From assembly GCF_020564935.1 (NCBI RefSeq), contig NZ_JAJCXB010000063.1, positions 1 to 38,996 of the forward strand: a DNA stretch of 38,996 bases, read 5' to 3'. The notes under the pieces were generated by a model, which was not told the origin of the DNA, did no database searches, and worked only from the letters and a program-made list of their open reading frames with translations. A program made the position numbers and the translations under genes. Positions 31,717-38,905 of this stretch are shown piece by piece. Source of the DNA: Streptomyces pinistramenti. GTDB taxonomy: Bacteria > Actinomycetota > Actinomycetes > Streptomycetales > Streptomycetaceae. Within the stretch, counting starts at the first letter, position 1, and every line of letters begins with the position of its first letter.

Positions 31717-33360
31717 ATGACCAGCGTGATCAACGACAAGACCATTCCGGCACCGCGCAGCGCAGTCCTCGACGACGCGCACGTGGGCGACATCCGCGGT
31801 GCGCTCGGCACCATCAAGCACGACGACACCGGTGAGCGCCACGGCCTGTCCGCCAAGCTCAGGACGCTGCTCGCGATCGTCGGCCCCGGCCTGATCGTCA
31901 TGGTCGGTGACAACGACGCCGGCGCCTTCGCCACGTACGGGCAGACCGGGCAGAACTACGGCACCCAGCTGCTGTGGACCCTGCTCCTGCTGATTCCCGT
32001 CCTGTACGTCAACCAGGAGATGGTGCTGCGCCTCGGCGCGGTGACCGGCGTCGGGCACGCGCGCCTGATCCTGGAGCGGTTCGGGAAGTTCTGGGGCGCG
32101 TTCTCCGTCATCGACCTGTTCCTGCTCAACGCGCTGACGCTGGTCACCGAGTTCATCGGGATCACCATGGCCGCCGACTATCTGGGACTGCCGAAGGCCG
32201 CCTCGGTGATCCTGGCCGCCGCCGTCATCATCGCCTCCGCGTTCACCGGCTCCTTCCGCCGCTTCGAGCGGATCGCCGTCGCCCTGTGCGCCGCCTCGCT
32301 GCTCCTGGTCCCGCTCTACTTCATGATCCACCCCAAGGCGTCGCAGATGGCGCACGGCTTCGTGGTCCCGGCCATCCCCGGCGGCAGCGGCGAGCCGGCC
32401 ACCGTCATGCTGCTGATCATCGCCATCGTGGGCACCACGGTGGCGCCCTGGCAGCTGTTCTTCCAGCAGTCGTACGTCATCGACAAGCGCATCACCCCGC
32501 GCTTCATGAGGTACGAGAAGGCCGACCTGTGGATCGGAATCGCGATCGTGATCATCGGCGCGGCCGCCATGATGGGCCTGGTCGCCGCCGCGTTCGCCGG
32601 CACCAAGGGGTTCGGGAACTTCGACGACACCGCGGGCCTGATCGCCGGCATCGAGGCCAAGGCCGGCAAGGCCGCCGGGGTGCTCTTCGCGATCACTCTG
32701 CTCGACGCCTCGATCATCGGCGCGTTCGCCGTGTCCCTGTCCACCGCGTACGCGATCGGTGACGTGTTCGGGATGAACCACTCGCTGCACCGAGGGGTCA
32801 AGGGCGCGAAGGGCTTCTACGCCGTCTACGCCGGCCTGGTCGCGACGGCGGCCGCGATCGTGCTCGTCCCCGGCTCCCCGCTCGGCCTGCTCACCCAGGG
32901 CGTGCAGACGCTCGCCGGGGTCCTGCTGCCGTCCGCCTCGGTCTTCCTGCTGCTGCTCTGCAACGACAAGCAGGTCCTCGGGCCGTGGGTGAACGGCCCC
33001 AAGACCAATGCCTTCACCGCGGCGGTCGTCGGTGTCCTGGTGTCGCTGTCCATCATCCTGACCGCCTCGGTCCTCTTCCCGGACATCAGCGCGGGCGCGA
33101 TCCTCGACATCATGGCCGGCTGCGGTATCGCCGGGGTACTGGCCGCCTGCTACGCCGTCACACGTCGGCGTACCACCACCGAGGAGGACCCGATCGACCG
33201 CACCGGCCGCGACGACTGGCGGATGCCGCCGCTGGAGACACTGACCCGGCCGGCCATGTCCACCGGCCTCAAGATCGGCATGGGCGCCCTGCGCACCTAC
33301 CTGCTCATCGCGGTGATCCTGGTCGTCATCAAGATCGCCCGGGTCGCCCTCGGCAACTGA
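31717..33360 (+). CDS. Nramp-related transporter, probable Mg2+ type (NRMT-like)
   Basis: A 547-residue polytopic membrane protein of the Nramp family. In helix 1 the metal-binding motif DPGN is DAGA (GDNDAGAFATYGQTG; Asp67, Ala70 in place of Asn). In helix 6 the selective Met of the MPH motif is Ala (VGTTVAPWQLFFQQS; Ala243, Trp245). Loss of the soft Met ligand and of Asn is the hallmark of Nramp-related magnesium transporters, whereas MntH-type Mn2+/Fe2+ carriers keep both. The upstream M-box supports Mg2+. A GGGAGG ribosome site precedes the ATG. The protein is longer than most Nramps, with a basic cytoplasmic segment (about 480-520) before a last hydrophobic helix. Confidence 0.88.
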   Translation: MTSVINDKTIPAPRSAVLDDAHVGDIRGALGTIKHDDTGERHGLSAKLRTLLAIVGPGLIVMVGDNDAGAFATYGQTGQNYGTQLLWTLLLLIPVLYVNQEMVLRLGAVTGVGHARLILERFGKFWGAFSVIDLFLLNALTLVTEFIGITMAADYLGLPKAASVILAAAVIIASAFTGSFRRFERIAVALCAASLLLVPLYFMIHPKASQMAHGFVVPAIPGGSGEPATVMLLIIAIVGTTVAPWQLFFQQSYVIDKRITPRFMRYEKADLWIGIAIVIIGAAAMMGLVAAAFAGTKGFGNFDDTAGLIAGIEAKAGKAAGVLFAITLLDASIIGAFAVSLSTAYAIGDVFGMNHSLHRGVKGAKGFYAVYAGLVATAAAIVLVPGSPLGLLTQGVQTLAGVLLPSASVFLLLLCNDKQVLGPWVNGPKTNAFTAAVVGVLVSLSIILTASVLFPDISAGAILDIMAGCGIAGVLAACYAVTRRRTTTEEDPIDRTGRDDWRMPPLETLTRPAMSTGLKIGMGALRTYLLIAVILVVIKIARVALGN

Positions 33361-33532
33361 CCCGGGCGGGCCCACCGCCAACCCTTCCGGAAGCGCCCGC
33401 CGTCCGGCCAGTTCACCCAGACGCCGCTGTAGGCCGCCCACCGCATCACCAAGGCGGCCACGGCCCGCTCCCGCACGCCGTCCAGCTGTTCCCACCTGCG
33501 CACAACGCGCCCTGCACGGAGGTGAGTTACCC

Positions 33533-34015
33533 ATGTCCGTCCTGACCGCCCGCCACATCCCGCTCGTCGGTCGCCCTTCGGCCCACAAGCGCGGCGCCGT
33601 GCGGGCAACGCTCGCCCAAGTGCTGCACCGACTTGCCGACAGCCCTCTGGACAGCACGGTCATCCGCACCGTCCCCGCCCCGGCGGCTGCCCGCACCCCC
33701 TCCGCGCGCGCCGAGCGGGGCCCGGCCCCGCTGCACGCCCACTGGCACACCGTCACCGGCCCCGACGGCCGGTCCCACCTCGAAGCCACCTGGCACCAGC
33801 GGCTCCGCGAACACCGCATCCGGAAGGAGTCCGTACGTCCTTCCCTCCCTGGGGACTTCTTGGCGGACGGCATGGCGCCCTCGCCCGATCCGGCCCGTCC
33901 CTCCGGCCGGAACCCGCTGCCCGCCGTGCCTCACCGGCACCCGGCGACGGCACCCGATGCCCCGACCACGAATGTCGTCAACACGCCGACCCGACAGGAA
34001 ACAACATGGCCCTGA
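33533..34015 (+). CDS. hypothetical protein with HWHTVTGPDGRSHLEATWH motif
   Basis: A 160-residue protein rich in Pro, Arg and Ala. The only conserved-looking part is LHAHWHTVTGPDGRSHLEATWHQR (about residues 66-90), a pattern I associate with short Streptomyces proteins of unknown role. The N-terminus (MSVLTARHIPLVGRPSAHKRG) and the Pro-rich C-terminal half look disordered. It follows the Nramp gene by about 170 bases. Its stop overlaps the start of the winged-helix gene by 10 bases (ATGGCCCTGA), which argues that it is translated and coupled. A GGAGG site precedes the ATG. No function inferred. Confidence 0.6.
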   Translation: MSVLTARHIPLVGRPSAHKRGAVRATLAQVLHRLADSPLDSTVIRTVPAPAAARTPSARAERGPAPLHAHWHTVTGPDGRSHLEATWHQRLREHRIRKESVRPSLPGDFLADGMAPSPDPARPSGRNPLPAVPHRHPATAPDAPTTNVVNTPTRQETTWP

Positions 34016-34448
34016 GCTACCGCACGGCTGACTGTGTCCACCACGACCGGACCCCCACGCCCGGACCGCGGGGGCGCGGCAGGACCTGGCACGTATCGCA
34101 GTCACCTCACTCACCCGCGGCCGCAGAGCCGCCCCGGGCTCCGGTGTACCGGGTGGATGGTCTCGTCGTCGACCGCGGCGCCCGCCGGGCCTCGGTCGAA
34201 GGCGCCAACTCGCCCTCACCTGCATGGAGTTCGAGCTGATCGCCCACCTCGCCGCCCACCCCGATCGCGTCTACACCCGACGCCGGCTGATGGAACTGGT
34301 GTGGCAGCAGACGCCTACGGGCGACCTGCGTACCGTCGACGTCCACATCGCCCGCCTGCGCCGCAAGCTCGGCCCCGAACACCGGGCCCTGATCCGCACC
34401 GTGCGACAGGTCGGCTACGCGTTGAACCGCTTCCGGAGCATCGCCTGA
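34006..34448 (+). pseudogene. stand-alone OmpR/PhoB-type winged-helix protein, one-base break
   Basis: A short regulator made only of the C-terminal DNA-binding domain of response regulators. The first frame (ATG 34006) gives a Pro-rich leader and VYRVDGLVVDRGARRASVEG; after a break near 34203 the next frame continues QLALTCMEFELIAHLAAHPDRVYTRRRLMELVWQQ, then VDVHIARLRRKLG and TVRQVGYALN. Insertion of one base (GGC-CGC-CAA) would restore G-R-Q-L-A-L-T and a protein of about 147 residues. No receiver domain or kinase is present. Similar receiver-less winged-helix proteins occur in Streptomyces. An alternative start inside the domain (34224) would omit the first strands. Confidence 0.7.
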
Positions 34449-34541
34449 CTGTCCGCTTCCCTTGCCACTCGGCTCTCGCCACGATCCACATCCGCGGCCA
34501 CGAGGCGGCCACGAAGGTCCGCGCAGTGTGCGAGCCGGCCG

Positions 34542-35156
34542 TCAGCAGATCCGGCGCCCGTCTCGGGCCCTGCACGCCGACTTGGGCCCCGGACGCCGGG
34601 TCCGGGGCCGATCACAGCGCCCCAGCGCAATAAAACCGCAGGTCATAGCGCTCCTCCACAGAGCCCCCTGTCGGATTCGAACCGACGGCCCTCGCTTCAC
34701 AAGGGCAGAAATAGGGGGAACCCGTAAGTGTCTCGCCGGGTTACTGACCAGGGGCCTGGATGCACCGGCCAGTCCCATATCCGGAAGCAGGGGGGAGCGC
34801 TCTCCTGAGCGGCCTCGTCCGGACGCGAGGTGCCCCTCGCCGTCGACGGCCCGCAGGAATCCGGGCGTGGCCCGCGTGACACCGCCTCGGCACGTCAGCC
34901 GCGGGTGCACCGTCGCCGTCACGGGCATCGCTATCATCCCCACGACCAGGCCGTGGACGAGTCCGACCAGAACGCCGGTCTGCGCACCGGCAGGAACCAG
35001 CCGGTGGAAGACCGCGGCGTACGGCAGGCCGAAGGCCACCGTGCCCGTCATCACCAGGTGGAGCAACATGCCGAGCATCCGGGCGCGCTTCTCGTCCCGT
35101 CGATGGTCGTCATGCCCCCCGGCCGGCGGCGTGATGTCCATGACCGTGGTCGTCAT
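34542..35156 (-). CDS. small membrane protein, C-terminus probably replaced
   Basis: From the ATG at 35156 (GAGGGG ribosome site) the frame has a polar His/Asp-rich start, then ARMLGMLLHLVMTGTVAFGLPYAAVF and GVLVGLVHGLVVGMIAMPVTAT, two hydrophobic segments, followed by HPRLTCRGG. HLVMGTVxFxLxYAxVFHxLG...GLVHGLVVGxxxMPxxxxxHPR is a pattern I recall from small multi-helix actinobacterial membrane proteins. After about residue 110 the sequence becomes Arg/Ser-rich and runs through a tRNA 3' fragment, so the genuine C-terminal helices were probably lost at an integration or deletion junction. Function unknown. Confidence 0.5.
   Translation of the reverse strand: MTTTVMDITPPAGGHDDHRRDEKRARMLGMLLHLVMTGTVAFGLPYAAVFHRLVPAGAQTGVLVGLVHGLVVGMIAMPVTATVHPRLTCRGGVTRATPGFLRAVDGEGHLASGRGRSGERSPLLPDMGLAGASRPLVSNPARHLRVPPISALVKRGPSVRIRQGALWRSAMTCGFIALGRCDRPRTRRPGPKSACRARDGRRIC
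34661..34697 (-). other. tRNA 3'-end remnant (Thr-like), attachment-site candidate
   Basis: On the minus strand CGAGGGCC-GTCGGTTCGAATCCGAC-AGGGGGCTC reads as a tRNA T-arm (GTCGG, TTCGAAT loop, CCGAC) followed by the 3' acceptor strand AGGGGGC. It resembles the end of a GCCCCCT...AGGGGGC tRNA, probably tRNA-Thr. No D-arm, 5' acceptor strand or proper anticodon arm is found upstream; only a damaged CTTGTGAAGCG remains. Integrases of actinobacterial elements often leave such 3' copies at att sites. Confidence 0.65.
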
Positions 35157-35324
35157 ACCCCTCGTGCGAACCATCACCACGGTCCCCGCCGCGGACCCGG
35201 TACCCGCTGCGGACTCCGTGCTCTCTCCCCGCGGCGCGCATCACGAGCCGCGGTGCCAGGCCGCCCCTGTCACCACACCGGCAACCCGCCCAGGGCCGCC
35301 CCGACGCGAAGGACTGTCAGTCAG

Positions 35325-36044
35325 ATGACACAACCGCAGCACCACGGCCGCCGCCCGGGGGCCTTCGCCGACCCGCCCCAGGAACAGCTCAAAGCGGCGG
35401 CCTGGGTGGCCCGGTCTCTCGGCCGCGGCGAGCACGCGCCGCTGCACGCCGAGGACGTGGTGGCGCTCGCCGACATCCTGCGGCCGGTGCCCGTACGCCC
35501 CGGGACCGTCGTCACCGCCGCCGGCGCCGCCCCGTCCGGGGTGTGGATCCTGCGCAGCGGCAGCGCCGAGCTTGCCGTCGGCTCCGGTCCTCGCCAGGTC
35601 GTCGTCCAGATCCTGCACCCCGGGGACATCGACGGAGACGTCCAGATGCTGCTGCGCATGCCGCTGCCCTACACCACCCGGGCCCTGGAGGCGGGAGAGT
35701 TCCTGCACCTGTCGAACGCCGACTTCGACCGCGTTCTCCAGAGCCGTCCTGCCGTCGCCCGCCGCTGGCTGACCAGCATCTCCACCCGACTCGCTCACAG
35801 CCAGGCCCGCCTGACCACGCTCCTCGGCGGCACCCTGATCGAGCAGGCCGCCCGCCTGCTCCTCGATGAAGCCGTCGACGGCACCGTCCGCCTGCCCCAG
35901 CGCACGCTCGCTGCCATGCTCGGCGCCCGCCGCCCCTCCCTCAACAAGATCCTCAAAGAACTCGAACAGCGCGGCACCATCCGCCTGGCCTACCGCGCCA
36001 TCGAAATCAGCGACGCCGCCGCCTTGCGAAGACTGGCGACATGA
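35325..36044 (+). CDS. Crp/Fnr-family transcriptional regulator
   Basis: A 239-residue protein with a cyclic-nucleotide-binding-fold sensor (about residues 45-135: VRPGTVVTAAGAAPSGVWILRSGSAELAV ... ILHPGDIDGDVQMLLRMPLPYTTRALEAGEFLHL) and a winged helix of Crp type (about 170-235: EQAARLLLDEAVDGTVRLPQRTLAAMLGARRPSLNKILKELEQRGTIRLAYRAIEI). The phosphate-binding cassette is not the RSA-type of cAMP receptors, and no Cys cluster for Fe-S is present, so its ligand is uncertain. The preferred ATG at 35325 follows GAAGGA; the frame is open much further upstream. It is divergent from the small membrane protein. Confidence 0.86.
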   Translation: MTQPQHHGRRPGAFADPPQEQLKAAAWVARSLGRGEHAPLHAEDVVALADILRPVPVRPGTVVTAAGAAPSGVWILRSGSAELAVGSGPRQVVVQILHPGDIDGDVQMLLRMPLPYTTRALEAGEFLHLSNADFDRVLQSRPAVARRWLTSISTRLAHSQARLTTLLGGTLIEQAARLLLDEAVDGTVRLPQRTLAAMLGARRPSLNKILKELEQRGTIRLAYRAIEISDAAALRRLAT

Positions 36045-36261
36045 ACACCACCCGCCACCACGAGTGCCCGGCACGCGGTGCCGCTTCGCGCGACGGGAGC
36101 CTCGGATCCGCGGTCGAGCGACGTCGCCGTGCGGCAGAGCGGCTCCCGACGGGGAGCGCTCCCTTGGGTGCGTGACCGGGCGTCCGCGCAGCACTGAGCG
36201 GTTGGCAGGCCGAGCGCTTCCCGGCTCGGACCGCCAACCGCTCACTCAGTCCTACCTCCCG
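36045..36261. other. convergent intergenic region
   Basis: About 217 bases without a gene, containing the long hairpin at 36195-36244. Confidence 0.5.
36195..36244. terminator. long two-part hairpin between convergent genes
   Basis: Outer arms TGAGCGGTTGGC / GCCAACCGCTCA (12 perfect pairs) enclose inner arms CCGAGC / GCTCGG. It sits between the ends of the Crp/Fnr gene and the Gly/His-rich gene, so it can terminate both. Confidence 0.75.
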
Positions 36262-36693
36262 TCACCGACCGTGACCGCCACCGCCGTGGTCGCCGCCACC
36301 GCCGCCGCCGTGGTCGCCGCCGCCGCCGTGGTCGCCGCCACCGCCGCCGCCGCGGTCGCCACCGCCGCCATGACCGCCGCCGTAGCCGCCGCCGTGGTCG
36401 CCGCCGCCGTGGTCGCCGCCGCCACCGCGGTCGCCGCCGTGGCCGTAGCCGCCGTTGTCGCCGTGGCCGTAGCCGCCGTAGCCGTTGTCGCCGTGGCCGT
36501 GACCGCCGCCGTCATTCCAGCCCCAGTTGTCGGAGCTGTGGTGGGAGTTGTAGGTGCTGACGGCAGCGATATGACTCGCGGAACTCTGCGGCATCTGGGC
36601 TGCGGAGGCTGCGCCGCCGGCCGCTGCCAGCGCGCCGGCAGCCAGGAGCCCGGTAGCCGCAACCGCGGCAATGCGCCGTATCGACTTGCTCAT
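36262..36693 (-). CDS. secreted Gly/His-rich low-complexity protein
   Basis: A 143-residue protein. Residues 1-32 are a Sec signal peptide (SKSIRRIAAVAATGLLAAGALAAAGGAASA, cleavage after AASA). A short linker (QMPQSSASHIAAVSTYNSHHSSDNWGWNDGGG) leads to about 85 residues made almost only of Gly, His, Asp with some Tyr and Arg, in imperfect units such as GGYGHGD and GGGGDHGG. There is no Cys. It is exported and could bind metal ions through His/Asp or act as an extracellular matrix or spore-coat filler. The underlying GGC/GAC/CAC repeats are prone to length change. No homologue of known function comes to mind. Confidence 0.8.
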   Translation of the reverse strand: MSKSIRRIAAVAATGLLAAGALAAAGGAASAAQMPQSSASHIAAVSTYNSHHSSDNWGWNDGGGHGHGDNGYGGYGHGDNGGYGHGGDRGGGGDHGGGDHGGGYGGGHGGGGDRGGGGGGDHGGGGDHGGGGGGDHGGGGHGR

Positions 36694-36877
36694 GAGTGCC
36701 CTCCTTGCATACTGAGGGGCGGTTGGTCGCCGCCTGCCTCAAGTCAAGAGTGGGACTCTCCATGGTGCGGCTGCGCCCGAAAAGTCATAAAGGTGACATA
36801 GGTTCTGCGACTTCCTGCCGACGGTGCCCCGCGGCGCCCGGCCCGCCGCACGGGACCGGCGTCCCGGCCGCCGCTGC
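36694..36877. other. promoter side of the Gly/His-rich gene
   Basis: 184 bases containing the AAGGAGGG ribosome site of the minus-strand gene and the 3' flank of the sugar dehydrogenase. No gene seen. Confidence 0.4.
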
Positions 36878-38008
36878 TCACTTCAGGTCGATCCGGAACA
36901 CCTTGTCCGAGCCGGGGCCGCCGTCGCCGTTGTTGTCGGCGTTGGTCGTCGTCAGCCACAGCGCCTTCTTGCCGGGCACCGCCTCGACGGTGCGCAGCCG
37001 CCCGTAGTCCTTGGTGTAGTACGCCTTCGGGGTGCCGGCGGCGGTGCCGTCGACCGGGATGCGCCAGAGCCGCTGGCCGCGCAGCGCCGCCAGGTAGAGC
37101 GCCCCGTCCGCATACGCGACGGCGCTGGGGGAGGCATCCTTGACCGGCCACTGCCGCTTGGGGCTGGTCATCCCGTCGGTCGAGCAGGTGCCCTCGCAGA
37201 GGGGCCAGCCGTAGTTCTTGCCCGGTTCGATGAGGTTCAGCTCGTCGTACTTGGCGTCGCCGAACTCCGCCTCCCACAGGTGGCCGGCGGCGTCCCAGGT
37301 GAGGCCCTGGGGGTTGCGGTGGCCGTAGGAGTAGACGAGGGTGCCGAACGGGTTGCCCGGCGCGGGTTTGCCGTCCGGCGTCATCCGCAGGATCTTGCCG
37401 TTGAGGGACTTCTTGTCCTGCGCCAGGTCGGGGGTCTGGGCCTCGCCCGTGGTGGCGTAGAGGAAGCCGTCGGGGCCGAACTTGATGCGGCCGCCGTTGT
37501 GGTACTTGTTCTTCTTGATCCCCTTGACCAGCACGGTGTAGTCGCCGAGCTTGCCGTCCTGGTACGTCAGCCGGGCGATGCGGTTGCCTTCCGACGCGGT
37601 GTGCATCACGAAGACGTGGTGGTCGCTCTTCCAGTCCGGGGACACGGCGATGCTCAGCAGGCCGCCCTCGCCGCCCGTGGTCACCACCTCCGGCACCTTG
37701 CCGACCTCCTTCTTCGTGCCGTCCTGGGTGAGCGTGAAGACCTTGAAGGTGTCCCGCTCGGTGAGCAGCGCGGAGCCGTCAGGCAGCCAGCTCAGGCCCC
37801 ACGGGATGGACCAGCCGTCCGAGACGGTCGCCGGTGTGCCGGGGACGGAGCCGGCCGCGGCCCGGTCGGCGGGGCGCGGCGGATGGGAGGGGCCCGCCGA
37901 TGCGGCGCCGGACGTTCCGGCGGCGAGCAGCAGCCCGACGGCCAGGGCGGACGCGCCGAGACTGGGGAGGGAGTGGCGATGGGGGCGGATGGGGATGTGC
38001 TTGCGCAT
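36878..38008 (-). CDS. secreted PQQ-dependent sugar dehydrogenase
   Basis: A 376-residue soluble quinoprotein of the aldose sugar dehydrogenase (YliI/GdhB-like) family, which oxidises aldoses to lactones with PQQ. A signal peptide covers about residues 1-38 (ASALAVGLLLAAGTSGAASA). The six-bladed propeller motifs are present: IPWGLSWLPDGSALLTER, TGGEGGLLSIAVSPDW, KYHNGGRIKFGPDGFLYATTGEA (ring residues facing PQQ), YSYGHRNPQGLTWD, and NYGWPLCEG near a conserved Cys pair. It is divergent from pqqA/pqqB, so the enzyme and its cofactor pathway are linked. An AGGAAA-G-TTTCCT palindrome lies 127 bases before the start. Confidence 0.9.
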   Translation of the reverse strand: MRKHIPIRPHRHSLPSLGASALAVGLLLAAGTSGAASAGPSHPPRPADRAAAGSVPGTPATVSDGWSIPWGLSWLPDGSALLTERDTFKVFTLTQDGTKKEVGKVPEVVTTGGEGGLLSIAVSPDWKSDHHVFVMHTASEGNRIARLTYQDGKLGDYTVLVKGIKKNKYHNGGRIKFGPDGFLYATTGEAQTPDLAQDKKSLNGKILRMTPDGKPAPGNPFGTLVYSYGHRNPQGLTWDAAGHLWEAEFGDAKYDELNLIEPGKNYGWPLCEGTCSTDGMTSPKRQWPVKDASPSAVAYADGALYLAALRGQRLWRIPVDGTAAGTPKAYYTKDYGRLRTVEAVPGKKALWLTTTNADNNGDGGPGSDKVFRIDLK

Positions 38009-38134
38009 GGGGGCCTCCGGTCAGGAAGGTGCGGCAGGACATGCCCGGGGGAGCGGTGAGCGGAGCGAGGGACGTGCGGGCGGGTGGACGTCCCGTCCGG
38101 GCGGCGTCGGCGGGGCGGGACGCCAGAAGCTGAT

Positions 38135-38147
38135 AGGAAAGTTTCCT
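38135..38147. promoter_or_regulatory. palindrome AGGAAA-G-TTTCCT
   Basis: Perfect six-base arms around one base, 127 bases upstream of the sugar dehydrogenase ATG on its promoter side. It resembles sites I recall for ROK-family repressors of sugar genes in Streptomyces (such as the CsnR type); this link is from memory and unverified. A TATCAG -10-like sequence overlaps it on the minus strand. Confidence 0.5.
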
Positions 38148-38712
38148 GTTTGTTGACTGGCCGGGAACCTACTGCGGGCTCCGGGCACCGTCAAGACACC
38201 GGGCGGAGGCCCGAGAAGCGCGCGGACACGTCCAAGGTGCCACGTCCTGACGGGAGTTGCCGTCGTGCTTCCGGAAACCACGGACGGCGGACGGCAGCCG
38301 GAAGAAGTTTCCGCGGCCGTCTGCCTCGCCCCGGCGCCCCCTCCCACCAGGGGTGTTGCCGGAACCGGAAGTCTCGGGGGATGCCCCCGGACGCCGTATG
38401 GACCGGGCCGGTGCCGCCCCGCCCCAGTGACGGCGGCGCTCATGGGCGGTGATTCTGCGGTGCGGTACGGAGCGCTACGGCGCGGCGGGCGCCGGCCTGC
38501 TCCCGCCGACCGCGGCAGCGCCGTACCCACGGCTGTCCGCACTCCAACTCACCTGCACCGCAAGGGATGTGGCCCTGCCGGTACGCCGGTGCCCGGCGGC
38601 CTGCGCGGGCGGCACGGTCGCCGCGGCGGCGCCGGGAGTGCGCCACCGCCATGTCCGAAACTCTCCGTTCCCCCCCCACTCATCCACCTGCTCCACCGAA
38701 GGGCGGACCCCC
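38148..38712. other. divergent intergenic region before pqqA
   Basis: About 565 bases with no firm gene. It contains several TTCCGGAA-like patches (near 38269 and 38359) and the AAGGGCGG ribosome site of pqqA. Promoters for both directions should lie here. Confidence 0.4.
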
Positions 38713-38898
38713 ATGACCAGCCTGCAGACCGTACGCACCACGCACCGCGACCCGCACACCCCGCAGCCCAACACACCGAAGGCCGCGGCCCGTTCGCACG
38801 CTCCCGGTTCCGGAACCGGGACCACCTGGCACACCCCCGGCTACACCGTGATCGACACCGCGCTCGAAGTCACCGCGTACCGGCTCGCCGACCGCTGA
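38713..38898 (+). CDS. pqqA: PQQ precursor peptide PqqA, long form
   Basis: A 61-residue ribosomally made precursor of pyrroloquinoline quinone. The C-terminal core TWHTPGYTVIDTALEVTAYRLADR holds the defining E-x-x-x-Y pair (Glu52, Tyr56 in EVTAY), the residues that PqqE crosslinks to form the quinone, preceded by the usual W..P element. Classical PqqA is only about 22-40 residues; here about 38 extra, Thr/Pro/His-rich residues precede the core and may be a longer leader for PqqD. The ATG follows an AAGGG site. The next gene begins 7 bases after its stop and reads as PqqB, confirming the assignment. Confidence 0.9.
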   Translation: MTSLQTVRTTHRDPHTPQPNTPKAAARSHAPGSGTGTTWHTPGYTVIDTALEVTAYRLADR

Positions 38899-38905
38899 CC
38901 GCCGC

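Noticed and set aside
31678..33873. 731-codon open frame on the minus strand
   Set aside because: It lies antisense to the Nramp gene and its product is a Gly/Glu/Arg/His-rich sequence typical of mirror frames in very GC-rich DNA, with no domain.
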